This document shows, in pieces, positions 15,011 through 23,283 of a stretch of DNA of 31,781 nucleotides. Positions within the stretch are counted from its first letter, which is position 1; every line of letters begins with the position of its first letter. The DNA comes from Nitrospinaceae bacterium (GTDB lineage Bacteria; Nitrospinota; Nitrospinia; Nitrospinales; VA-1). Position numbers and translations under genes: made by a program. The DNA is taken from the NCBI GenBank assembly GCA_029261435.1, contig JAJDBI010000191.1:1-31781 (forward strand), written 5' to 3'. The notes under the pieces were generated by a model, which had not been told where the DNA came from, did not search any database, and saw only the letters and a list, made by a program, of their open reading frames with translations.

Positions 15011-17341
15011 GTGTTGAATTTTTTCAAGGGACTTGTCGTTTTTCTTCTCGCCTTTTCAGGGGTTTGTTCTGTTTTCGCTGAAGAAAAGGACTGGACGTTC
15101 TGGCAGGGGAGTTTTCTCCAGTCGCTCTCTGCCCAATCACCTGGCTCCTCAGAAACAACACCGCAGATTAAAGAAGTCCGTGTCACCGCTACATTGCCGG
15201 ATTACCCCTGGGTCAAAGTGTCTGGATACCGGAACCGCCCGGTGGAACGCTGCATCACCTGTCACGATGGCATTGCCAGTCCTTCACACCCACCTGAGTT
15301 CGGTTGTTCCGTTTGCCACGGCGGCGAGCCTGAATCGGTTGACAAGAATCAGGCACACGCAACTCTGATATTTGATCCTGCCGCGGGGACGGGGAAACGC
15401 AACCCTTCGAGTTTGAGTGTGGTCGAACGATCCTGCGGGCAACTATATTGCCATGCGGGACACAACGATGAAGACAGAAACCATGTCAACCGTGTCAAGA
15501 AGTCCATGATGAGTACAATGGCAGGTGTGATCTCGGGTTTGAGGTACCAATGGGCCGGTCAGAGCCGCAAAACTGCACGCTATGGCACGCTTGCTATTAC
15601 CGATACGGATGGGACCATTCCCAAAAGTTACGGTGCTTTGGAAAAACTGGAAAGGCTCCCCTTCTTTTCTTCTGCGACGATTCCTGAATCTATTTTGAAT
15701 CAGGAGGCAACGGTTGCCGTATCTCAACACCCGGCAGATCACCTGCTGAGGAAAAAATGTTTTCAATGCCATATCGATTCACCACCGGCTAAAGGCCAGT
15801 ATCGTTCGCAAGGTTGTGCCTCCTGTCATTTTGAGTATTCTGCCAGTGGACTCTATGAAGGTAACGACCCAACAATCTCCCGCACAGAACCAGGTCACGC
15901 ACGGTTTCATAAAATCCGCACAATTCCTTCACGTGCCACCTGCGTTCAATGTCATCAGGCATTTGCCCTGCAAACCCTGGGCACCGAACCCTACGAGGAA
16001 CTGAATATCCAGGTTGAGGAAGACCCACCCCTTAATCAAACAACTATTGACGACTCAAACGATCAAGTCGAAGTTTCATCAAATATCGACGACTCTGAAA
16101 TCCCACCCCATTCAACCGATGAAGTTGAAGAACTGTTAATCGTTGATACCCCAGAGACAATAGAAGATACTTTCGTCGAACAACCCGTTGTCGACACTGC
16201 TGAGGACTCCTTATTTGCTGGAAGAGGTAAAGCCATAAAAGATGTGCACACTGCCAAAGGAATGGACTGCACCGATTGCCACACCCAACGGGATATCATG
16301 GGAGATGGAAATCTTTATTCCAAACAACATGAAGCGGTGGAGATTCGCTGCGAGACCTGTCATGGAGACAGTCTTACCAACCCTTCCATATCACAAATCA
16401 CAGACTCCGGCGACCCAGCTATCAGGGTCAGCAAACATTACAAAGGCGGTGCGAATAAGGTCGAAGACTGGATGGCGGTTTCGGCACGCAACCGGAAGAT
16501 GACAAATGTAAAAGTTCAGGATGGGCGCATGGTCACCATCGGCAAACAAACCGGCACGATTCATGAAATTCCGTTAGTGAAAGATTATCTTGATGCCCAC
16601 TCCATTCCCCAACACCAGTCCCGACTGGAATGTTCAGCTTGCCACGCGCGCTGGGTCGTGCGTTGTCCGGGATGCCATCAGAACATCGGGCAGGATCAAA
16701 TACCCCAATCACACTCCATGGATATAGGAGAGCCTGCGTTGATGATCGGACCTCGCGGCAAGGTAGCCCCCATGCTGACCCAACCTGAAAGAAATTTAAC
16801 GGTTCTTGATGAGAGAGATAATCCGATTCCCGTTTTAGGGAAGATGGGGGATGTGCGGGGCAGTTTTCGAAAATGGGCCTTCACCAACCCACATGGCACT
16901 TCTGGCTCGAATCTGGCTTATGCGCTTAATCCGCATTCCATACAAAAGCAATCCCGATCTTGCACCAGTTGCCATTTGTCTCCTGAAACTTTAGGATTAG
17001 GTGCAGGAGATCTCAGGATAGGAAAAAGTTTCACCGGGAAAAACGACTTTGTCGATCCCCTGGACCGTACAGATAAAATGCTGAAAGCATCACAGTTTGA
17101 TCCGCAAGCCAAAGTGTCGATGCGAGGAGAACCTCTTGCGGGAACCCATCAGCCAAAAGCCCGAACCTTTAATCAGAAAGAGATAGTTCGAATTTTAAGA
17201 GTTGGAAACTGCATACCCTGTCACGACCGTTACGATGATCCGGTTTATCAGGATATTAATCAAAGCTATGCTTTTGCGCGTACAATGGATCACCGTCGAT
17301 TGCGGGAAAAAATATTGAACTTGAGGCAACCCCCTGAATGA
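15011..17341 (+). CDS. Dodecaheme c-type cytochrome, periplasmic
   Basis: 776 residues from GTG 15011 (TTG 15014 is equally possible; neither has a clear Shine-Dalgarno). A Sec signal peptide ends at VFA about residue 23. Eleven CXXCH heme sites begin at C81, C99, C250, C269, C311, C420, C447, C541, C552, C651 and C734, and one CX4CH site begins at C142 (CGQLYCH), giving 12 predicted hemes. Many extra His residues could be distal ligands. Between hemes 6 and 7 there is an acidic Ser/Thr/Asp/Glu-rich linker (about 333-402) dividing the protein into two heme modules. No transmembrane helix follows the signal, so it should be periplasmic or surface-exposed. It overlaps the next gene by four bases (ATGA). 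I cannot match it to a named enzyme such as hydroxylamine oxidoreductase or NrfA; electron transfer is the safe role. Confidence 0.92.
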   Translation: MLNFFKGLVVFLLAFSGVCSVFAEEKDWTFWQGSFLQSLSAQSPGSSETTPQIKEVRVTATLPDYPWVKVSGYRNRPVERCITCHDGIASPSHPPEFGCSVCHGGEPESVDKNQAHATLIFDPAAGTGKRNPSSLSVVERSCGQLYCHAGHNDEDRNHVNRVKKSMMSTMAGVISGLRYQWAGQSRKTARYGTLAITDTDGTIPKSYGALEKLERLPFFSSATIPESILNQEATVAVSQHPADHLLRKKCFQCHIDSPPAKGQYRSQGCASCHFEYSASGLYEGNDPTISRTEPGHARFHKIRTIPSRATCVQCHQAFALQTLGTEPYEELNIQVEEDPPLNQTTIDDSNDQVEVSSNIDDSEIPPHSTDEVEELLIVDTPETIEDTFVEQPVVDTAEDSLFAGRGKAIKDVHTAKGMDCTDCHTQRDIMGDGNLYSKQHEAVEIRCETCHGDSLTNPSISQITDSGDPAIRVSKHYKGGANKVEDWMAVSARNRKMTNVKVQDGRMVTIGKQTGTIHEIPLVKDYLDAHSIPQHQSRLECSACHARWVVRCPGCHQNIGQDQIPQSHSMDIGEPALMIGPRGKVAPMLTQPERNLTVLDERDNPIPVLGKMGDVRGSFRKWAFTNPHGTSGSNLAYALNPHSIQKQSRSCTSCHLSPETLGLGAGDLRIGKSFTGKNDFVDPLDRTDKMLKASQFDPQAKVSMRGEPLAGTHQPKARTFNQKEIVRILRVGNCIPCHDRYDDPVYQDINQSYAFARTMDHRRLREKILNLRQPPE

Positions 17342-20079
17342 ACCGTTTCTTTAAATTTTCTGCCCTGCTGGTTTTAGCAGTGAGCTTTTGGTCTTTTCCA
17401 TTTCTGTCTTCAGGGCAGGACTTGGAAAACAATAATCTGTTCGGGTTTTTCGGCAGTGATGATTCTAAGGAAGGCTCGCCATCCCCTGAGACTGAAAACA
17501 ATCCGTCAAGCTTGCTCGACCTTTTCATTCAACCTGACCGCGAGGGTAAGCCCGAAAACATATTGGAATCAGAAGTTGGTAACGATGCCTCCTCGATGGT
17601 TGAGTCGAAGACCCTGGTTCAAATTCCAGAGTCTCTTTCAAAAAAAGAATTTGATGCCGCGGACTTTAATGATCCTTTCTACCGTGTTCGAGGTTTTCAG
17701 GAAAACTCAGAAAATATTCTACGACCGGGTACCACTTTAGATGGAGTCCAGTTTCAGAATTATGGTGATTCTGAAAAATTCATTGAGCGCTTCTACCGTG
17801 AGTCAGGGTTTTCCATAGACAAAGTTTTCGGCAAAATTAAATACCTGGAAAAAAGAGGCGGGTGCTACACCTGCCATCAAGGTATCGAACAAATCAGTTC
17901 CAACCATAAGATGTCCTGCGTCCGTTGCCATGGCGGAAACCGCCGAGCCAAGTCCCTGCCAAAAGCCCATAAGGGACTGGTCGCGAATCCCTCTTCAATG
18001 GAAAACGCACCCAGGTTTTGCGGCAAATGTCATGAAAGCCATGTTAAAAAAATCGGCCGTTCGGTAATGGCCACCGCCAAACGCATGATCAACATCACCC
18101 GTTATGGCTGGGGCGCACAGCCTGCCGACGAACTGCCTTATTCCCTTTATCCCGGAGAACAGGAACAACCCTATCCTCCATCGGGAAACGGACACGAAGT
18201 AGACGGATTTCTCAAAACCAAATGTTTGAGATGCCATCTGGATGCCCCCGGCCCACACCGGCCAGGGGACTACCGTTCAACCGGGTGCTCGGCCTGTCAT
18301 ATGGTCTACACCAACGATGGCATTTCTTTATCGCATGACCGGGCTATTCAGGCTCTACAGGAAAAAGAAAACACACAAAATCGGTTTGAGCGAAAATTCG
18401 CCAAAAAATCCATGAGCAATCGCCGGGGATACCCCCTGCTGCATAAATTCACCACAGCCATACCCAGTGTCCAATGCGAACATTGTCATAACAATAACGG
18501 CGTTGGGGAAGAGTTTGAAGGTCTGTTAGCTAAACCTGCCCGGCCTCGCTCCGTCCCTAAATCCATCAGCGATGAGAAGCCTGTTTTATATGGGAAAGAA
18601 CATAAGTTTCTCGTTCCTGATATCCATCGAGAAAAAGGCATGCATTGCATCGACTGTCACATTGGCGATGAAATGAAACCAGCAATTGAACCAGAGGGCC
18701 TACGTTCAGCCGTGCAAATACGTTGTACCGATTGCCACGGAACACGATCAAAACTACCCGAAGGCTTACTGTTGATAGGATCTGACGCCAGAACCAAACA
18801 GCTCTTGAAAAAAGCAAATTTAAATCCCAACCTGAAAAGAAGAATCCGCCCGGGAGATACAGTTCTGGTGAACTCCAGCTTCTCTCCCATGACACATATC
18901 AGGCAGGAAAAAAATCGATGGATTTTGACTTCTAAAGTAACGGGAAAAAAACACAGCATTCCTCTTTTAAAAAATATTGAACCGTCCATCGCCCATCAGA
19001 TTCCAAAACATATGGATGAGATGGAATGTTCGGCCTGCCACGCCAGATGGTCAGCAGCAGAATGGGGAATGCACCTCATTCGCGAAAACAAGTTCGCCCC
19101 GGAAAAATGGAAGGACTGGAACCTGATTGATCCAGACCTGCAAGAGCTACTCTCAATAAACGAACCTAACCCTCAAGGAATGATCAACTGGCTCTCAGCA
19201 AAATCTCGTTCGGGTAGCATGGAAGGAGACCGTATTCCTGGGTTCTGGTGGTCCGTGTTCACCGATACCGGATGGTCAGACCTGATATTAGGAAAGAATA
19301 ATCGCGGGAAATATTCGATTCTAAAACCCCGTTATCAGTATTTCATCACCGACCAAACCAGTCCGCTGGGGATTCCCACAAGGCGCGCCGAACCTCCATT
19401 AACGCTGGATGGAGGAACCGGAATGATCTGGACCGCCTATTCCCCACATACGACTCGCAAGACAGTTCGCAGTTGTGAGTCCTGCCATCAGAATGAGCTG
19501 TCAGCAGGATTGGGCGACCCTTTACGGCAAAACATTAAAAATGCCGCTACGTTTTTTGATGAATTGCGCTTCAACAATCAGGTTCTGCCACAGTTTCAAC
19601 TCAAGCAGGGAGTAACGCAAAATGGAGAACCTTTGCAAACAGCTTTTCCCAGTGATGAAATCCGTTTTCTCAATGAAGAAGAAATCTTTGCCTTGCAGGA
19701 AAAGACAGACCGTTACAAATCGTTCCGCTTCCTGAATTTACGCGAATTGAGTTTTCCACGTCTACTTTCCCGTCGGGAATTCCCCTATGACACCAAGCAC
19801 CATGCGCGGGAAAATATATCGGGAGCCCCTCCATTAAAAGATGATCTTTATTATGATGTGAAAAAAAACCAATTTGTGAAAGTTGAACCCGAAAGTCCTT
19901 CAGCCGAAACCTCACCCGCTTCACAGGAGATCGTTGAGCAGGAGTCTGAAGTCCCAATACCAGGGAACCCGGAACCCGTTCGACAAAAGAAAGTCATAGA
20001 GTTTTTATACGACCTTTTTCAGAATGGCGACACCCTTGACAGCGGGGATGACAAACCACTCCTTGAGCCCGCGCCATGA
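17338..20079 (+). CDS. Decaheme c-type cytochrome, paralogue of the preceding protein
   Basis: 913 residues with an N-terminal Sec signal (about 1-26). Ten CXXCH sites start at C176, C194, C228, C296, C317, C380, C437, C463, C564 and C713. Their order and flanking residues match hemes 1-9 and 11 of the upstream protein: FCGKCH for the CX4CH site, then HVKK...RYxWGAQ; HREKGMHCIDCH; ECSACHARW; SCxSCH. The counterparts of hemes 10 and 12 are missing. A about 150-residue acidic/Ser-rich region precedes the first heme, and about 195 residues without heme, ending in a Pro/Glu-rich tail, follow the last one. There is no membrane segment beyond the signal. Four-base overlaps on both sides (ATGA) argue for strict co-translation with the 12-heme and diheme cytochromes. 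Redox partner unknown. Confidence 0.92.
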   Translation: MNRFFKFSALLVLAVSFWSFPFLSSGQDLENNNLFGFFGSDDSKEGSPSPETENNPSSLLDLFIQPDREGKPENILESEVGNDASSMVESKTLVQIPESLSKKEFDAADFNDPFYRVRGFQENSENILRPGTTLDGVQFQNYGDSEKFIERFYRESGFSIDKVFGKIKYLEKRGGCYTCHQGIEQISSNHKMSCVRCHGGNRRAKSLPKAHKGLVANPSSMENAPRFCGKCHESHVKKIGRSVMATAKRMINITRYGWGAQPADELPYSLYPGEQEQPYPPSGNGHEVDGFLKTKCLRCHLDAPGPHRPGDYRSTGCSACHMVYTNDGISLSHDRAIQALQEKENTQNRFERKFAKKSMSNRRGYPLLHKFTTAIPSVQCEHCHNNNGVGEEFEGLLAKPARPRSVPKSISDEKPVLYGKEHKFLVPDIHREKGMHCIDCHIGDEMKPAIEPEGLRSAVQIRCTDCHGTRSKLPEGLLLIGSDARTKQLLKKANLNPNLKRRIRPGDTVLVNSSFSPMTHIRQEKNRWILTSKVTGKKHSIPLLKNIEPSIAHQIPKHMDEMECSACHARWSAAEWGMHLIRENKFAPEKWKDWNLIDPDLQELLSINEPNPQGMINWLSAKSRSGSMEGDRIPGFWWSVFTDTGWSDLILGKNNRGKYSILKPRYQYFITDQTSPLGIPTRRAEPPLTLDGGTGMIWTAYSPHTTRKTVRSCESCHQNELSAGLGDPLRQNIKNAATFFDELRFNNQVLPQFQLKQGVTQNGEPLQTAFPSDEIRFLNEEEIFALQEKTDRYKSFRFLNLRELSFPRLLSRREFPYDTKHHARENISGAPPLKDDLYYDVKKNQFVKVEPESPSAETSPASQEIVEQESEVPIPGNPEPVRQKKVIEFLYDLFQNGDTLDSGDDKPLLEPAP

Positions 20080-20723
20080 AAACCCTGACAACTCTTTTAT
20101 TATGCGGACTCCTGTTTTCAGCACCTGCCAACGCAGGAGTCCTGGAAGACAAAAACTGCGGCTCCTGCCATCGACTGAAAGTTGAGGACACAGAAACAAT
20201 TTTTACCGGGCCAGACCTGCATTACGCCGGCAATAAATTCCAACCGGAGTGGCTAAAACAGTTCTTGATAAATCCTGAAGTCATCCGACCTGCAGGGTTC
20301 GTCACCGACCCTGGGTTTTTGCCAAAGACCGATCTGCCACCACATGCATCTTCCTCAGAAGAAGATGCCAACGCCCTGGCTAAAGAGCTAATGGGTTTAA
20401 AAATTTCCACATCCACACCCGTTACTTCGGAGCCATTAACGAAGGGACTGCGAGCAAAAATCAAATATCAGTTTGAGCGAACGTTCGGGTGCATCTCCTG
20501 CCATCAAAGTTTGAATCTGGCGGGCAAAGTTCGTGGCGGCATATCTGGTCCATCGCTGGTCAATGCGGGAAACCGACTACAAGCCGACTGGGTTTCCGAC
20601 TGGCTGAAAGCACCTGAAACCTACACGGCAAAAAGACGTATGCCGAACTACAAAATGGAACCGGCCACTCTGGATCAATTCACCCGTTTTCTCATGACGT
20701 TGAAAAAAGAGAATATAAAATAA
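20076..20723 (+). CDS. Diheme c-type cytochrome, periplasmic
   Basis: 215 residues with a Sec signal (cleavage after ANA about residue 20). It is two class I cytochrome c domains in tandem: CGSCH at 28-32 followed by GPDLHYAGNKFQPEWLKQFL, and CISCH at 139-143 followed by GPSLVNAGNRLQADWVSDWL. The second domain has the usual distal Met in RRMPNYKM (M189). At the matching place the first domain reads RPAGFVTDPG and shows no Met, so its heme may be His-ligated or five-coordinate. The architecture is that of small electron shuttles or subunits serving quinol-linked complexes. Coupled by a four-base overlap to the decaheme gene and four bases before the lipoprotein cytochrome. Confidence 0.92.
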   Translation: MKTLTTLLLCGLLFSAPANAGVLEDKNCGSCHRLKVEDTETIFTGPDLHYAGNKFQPEWLKQFLINPEVIRPAGFVTDPGFLPKTDLPPHASSSEEDANALAKELMGLKISTSTPVTSEPLTKGLRAKIKYQFERTFGCISCHQSLNLAGKVRGGISGPSLVNAGNRLQADWVSDWLKAPETYTAKRRMPNYKMEPATLDQFTRFLMTLKKENIK

Positions 20724-20727
20724 TTCG

Positions 20728-21183
20728 ATGATCATAAATTACAAACTTTTACTCACCGGAATAGTATACCTGGCAATTCTGGTCACCGCCTGCGGACAAA
20801 ATGAGCAGGCCACACCTGCTGTCAAACCACCCACACAGCAGAAAGCCGGGGAAGTCATCCCACAAATGCCACAACTTAAACCCATACAGGTTACGGAAGA
20901 TACCCGGCAGACCTATCAATGGTATTGTTCCCAATGCCATGGCGTAAAAGGAAAGGGCGATGGAATCAATGCCAAATTTCTCACGGTTCCACCTCGTAAC
21001 CACACCAAAGCTGAATATCTCGAAACCCGAACTGATGAACAACTTTTTGAGGCTATTAAGTTTGGCGGCCTCTCTGTAGGCCGTGCGCCTTGCATGCCTG
21101 CCTGGGGGCAAACTCTTGCGGAGGATACCATCCACTCTCTGGTCCGATACATTCGCGAGCTCTGTGATTGCGAGGCATTTTAG
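20728..21183 (+). CDS. Monoheme cytochrome c lipoprotein
   Basis: 151 residues. The N-terminus has a lipoprotein signal with lipobox LVTAC, so C22 would be lipidated and the protein anchored to a membrane facing the periplasm. A Pro/Gln-rich tether (about 23-60) leads to a class I cytochrome c domain with CSQCH at 67-71 (HGVKGKGDG is a typical follow-on) and the distal Met in CMPAWG (M123). The residue after the lipid Cys is Gly, not Asp, which by the E. coli rule would favour the outer membrane. Last gene of the cytochrome run; it may dock the soluble multiheme proteins to the membrane. Confidence 0.92.
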   Translation: MIINYKLLLTGIVYLAILVTACGQNEQATPAVKPPTQQKAGEVIPQMPQLKPIQVTEDTRQTYQWYCSQCHGVKGKGDGINAKFLTVPPRNHTKAEYLETRTDEQLFEAIKFGGLSVGRAPCMPAWGQTLAEDTIHSLVRYIRELCDCEAF

Positions 21184-21251
21184 CTGCAAACCTGTGCTGG
21201 TGGTAGACAATATTATTATGTCAAAGTCTCACCTAATTGATGGCATTTGTT

Positions 21252-21260
21252 TGCTATAAT
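21252..21260 (+). promoter_or_regulatory. Extended -10 promoter for the DUF1015-EngB genes
   Basis: TGCTATAAT at 21252-21260 matches the extended -10 consensus TGnTATAAT exactly. There is no good -35 at the right spacing, which is normal for this promoter class. The predicted start near 21267 gives a leader of about 55 bases. Confidence 0.6.
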
Positions 21261-21323
21261 CATTTCTTGTAATAAAAAGAAGTTCCTCTTCCCGTAAAGT
21301 TCATAAAAAACCGGGCTCTCAAT

Positions 21324-22619
21324 ATGATCGAAGTAAAGCCATTCCATGGCCTGTTGTATGATACCAAGGTCACAGGACCTCTGATAGAAGTCACTGCTCC
21401 TCCTTATGATGTGATTTCCCCTGCTCTTCAGGAGTCTCTGTATCAGAAGAATCCGCATAATGTTGTGCGCTTGATTTTAGGCAAGGAGTTTTCCACCGAC
21501 TCGGAAATGGATAACCGCTATACCCGTTCTGCAAACACATTCCGACAATGGCTGGACGGGGAGGTTCTTGTTCGCGATCCGCAACCGGGATTTTATTTTT
21601 ACAGTCAAGAATATGAGTTTGAGGGAGAAAAGTTCTGTCGCACAGGTTTTTTCGCTCGAGTCAAAACGGAAGCTTTCAGCGAGGGCAATATTCTTCCTCA
21701 CGAGTTCACACTTTCCAAGGCTAAGACCGACCGCACTCATTTGCTCAATGCCTGCCACGCCAATTTTAGTCCCATTTTTGGCCTGTATTCGGACCCTGAA
21801 GGAGATATCGATACCTTGCTCAAGGACGAAAGCAACATAGAACCCTTATCTGTGATTGATGACGGCAGTGTTGTCCACCGCATCTGGCGCTTGAATAATC
21901 CCGCCATATGCCAGAAAATTTCAGATCAAATTCGTGATAAAAAAATATATATTGCCGACGGGCACCACCGTTATGAAACCGCACTGGCTTTCGCTGAAAC
22001 GAATCAAGATAAAGTGGAAGATTGTGCGCATGTCATGATGTTTCTGACCAATATGGACTCAGATTCCATGTCCATTTTCCCCATTCATCGGGTAGTGAAA
22101 AGTCCCAACCCCTTTGACCGCGAGTCTTTCCTAAAAAATACCGGGGAATATTTTGAAATCTCCCCCTGGTCTGGCGCGCTGAATGGTACAGAAGTGAAAT
22201 CCAAATTAAAAGAACTGGGCGGTTCAAATATCACTTTCTGCGCTTATATGGGGAAAGATCACACCTACATCTTGAAAGTTAAAGATCAAAAAAATGTTGT
22301 TCCTCTTTTGGACCACAACGAGCCCGAGGACATGCAGGTTCTTGATGTCGCTCAGCTCCACGCTCTCCTTTTCAGGCACATCCTCAAGATTGATACCCGG
22401 GAAAAAGCTGGACAACAATATGTGTCGTACAAGGTGAACTCCGAGGAAGCGATGGAAATGGTCGATAGCGGCGATTACGATATCGCATTCTTCATGAACC
22501 CCACTCTCATTGAACACGTGCGCCGTTTGGCGGAAAAAGGCGTGCGGCTACCCCAGAAGGCCACCTTTTTCTATCCCAAGCTTTTATCCGGCCTGGTCAT
22601 CAACAAGTTCGGACTATGA
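21324..22619 (+). CDS. DUF1015 family protein
   Basis: 431 residues, cytosolic. The N-terminal sequence (KPFHGLLY...APPYDVISPALQESL, NPHNVVRLILGKE), the central ARVKTEAFSEGNILPHEFTLSKAKTDR split by short variations, and IADGHHRYETALAF are characteristic of the widespread DUF1015 family. Its biochemical function is not established to my knowledge. The conserved DGHHRYE block, rich in His, Arg and Glu, looks like a catalytic or metal site. It ends in a four-base ATGA overlap with engB, so the two are translationally coupled. No ribosome-binding site stands out before the ATG. Confidence 0.88.
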   Translation: MIEVKPFHGLLYDTKVTGPLIEVTAPPYDVISPALQESLYQKNPHNVVRLILGKEFSTDSEMDNRYTRSANTFRQWLDGEVLVRDPQPGFYFYSQEYEFEGEKFCRTGFFARVKTEAFSEGNILPHEFTLSKAKTDRTHLLNACHANFSPIFGLYSDPEGDIDTLLKDESNIEPLSVIDDGSVVHRIWRLNNPAICQKISDQIRDKKIYIADGHHRYETALAFAETNQDKVEDCAHVMMFLTNMDSDSMSIFPIHRVVKSPNPFDRESFLKNTGEYFEISPWSGALNGTEVKSKLKELGGSNITFCAYMGKDHTYILKVKDQKNVVPLLDHNEPEDMQVLDVAQLHALLFRHILKIDTREKAGQQYVSYKVNSEEAMEMVDSGDYDIAFFMNPTLIEHVRRLAEKGVRLPQKATFFYPKLLSGLVINKFGL

Positions 22620-23239
22620 AAATTATATCCACAGAGTTCCTAGTCGGAGCCGTTTCGGCCAAGCAATATCCAAAAGAGAACCTTCCTGAGTTTGCCTTTG
22701 TCGGTCGTTCCAATGTCGGTAAATCCTCTCTCATCAAGTCCTTGCTCAACAGGAAAAAGCTGGTGCGCATCAGCTCTTCTCCCGGAAAGACTCGTGAAAT
22801 TAATTTTTTCAATATTAATGAAGCGATGATGTTTGCCGACCTCCCGGGGTACGGATTCGCAAGAGTCCCTCCGGCTCTGCAAAAGAAATGGAAAACAATG
22901 ATCGAAGAATATCTGACCCAGCGTGAACCTCTCATCGCTATCATTTTCATCGTTGATGTACGGCGCAAACCAACGGAGTTGGATTTGACCTTGAAAGAAT
23001 GGCTGGAGGAATTGGATCGGGACTATATTCTGGTGATCACCAAAGCCGACAAACTTTCAGCTTCGGAGCGCAGTAAACAGGTCAAACAAATTAAAGCCGC
23101 GTTCATGGGCAAAAATGCACTGGGGTTCAGTGTCTATTCCAGCCTGAAACATACTGGGAGAAAAGAACTCTGGGCTCAATTACAAAAGCTGAGCCGTGAA
23201 GACAAAAAAACCCTCTTTCCTGAAGAGGAAAGAGGGTAA
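22616..23239 (+). CDS. engB: Ribosome biogenesis GTP-binding protein EngB/YsxC
   Basis: 207 residues, usual length for the family. It is a TrmE-Era-EngA-type GTPase that helps assemble the large ribosomal subunit. G1 is GRSNVGKSS (30-38), the G2 Thr is T59 in PGKTREINFF, G3 is DLPG (75-78), G4 is TKAD (142-145), and the G5 region is SVYSSL. All nucleotide-binding residues are intact. Coupled to the DUF1015 gene by overlap. Its last codons (LFPEEERG) form the stem of a terminator serving the convergent ferredoxin gene. Confidence 0.97.
   Translation: MKIISTEFLVGAVSAKQYPKENLPEFAFVGRSNVGKSSLIKSLLNRKKLVRISSSPGKTREINFFNINEAMMFADLPGYGFARVPPALQKKWKTMIEEYLTQREPLIAIIFIVDVRRKPTELDLTLKEWLEELDRDYILVITKADKLSASERSKQVKQIKAAFMGKNALGFSVYSSLKHTGRKELWAQLQKLSREDKKTLFPEEERG
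23204..23236 (-). terminator. Intrinsic terminator of the ferredoxin gene, inside the engB 3' end
   Basis: An 11-bp perfect stem (23211-23221 with 23226-23236) with a four-base loop. On the minus strand it is followed by seven U (plus-strand A-tract 23204-23210). On the plus strand no U-tract follows. It lies wholly within the last engB codons, just before the TAA. Confidence 0.88.
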
Positions 23240-23283
23240 AGAGTTCCCGCTAATGACAAAACACTCTCGTCGGTACTCTGCAG

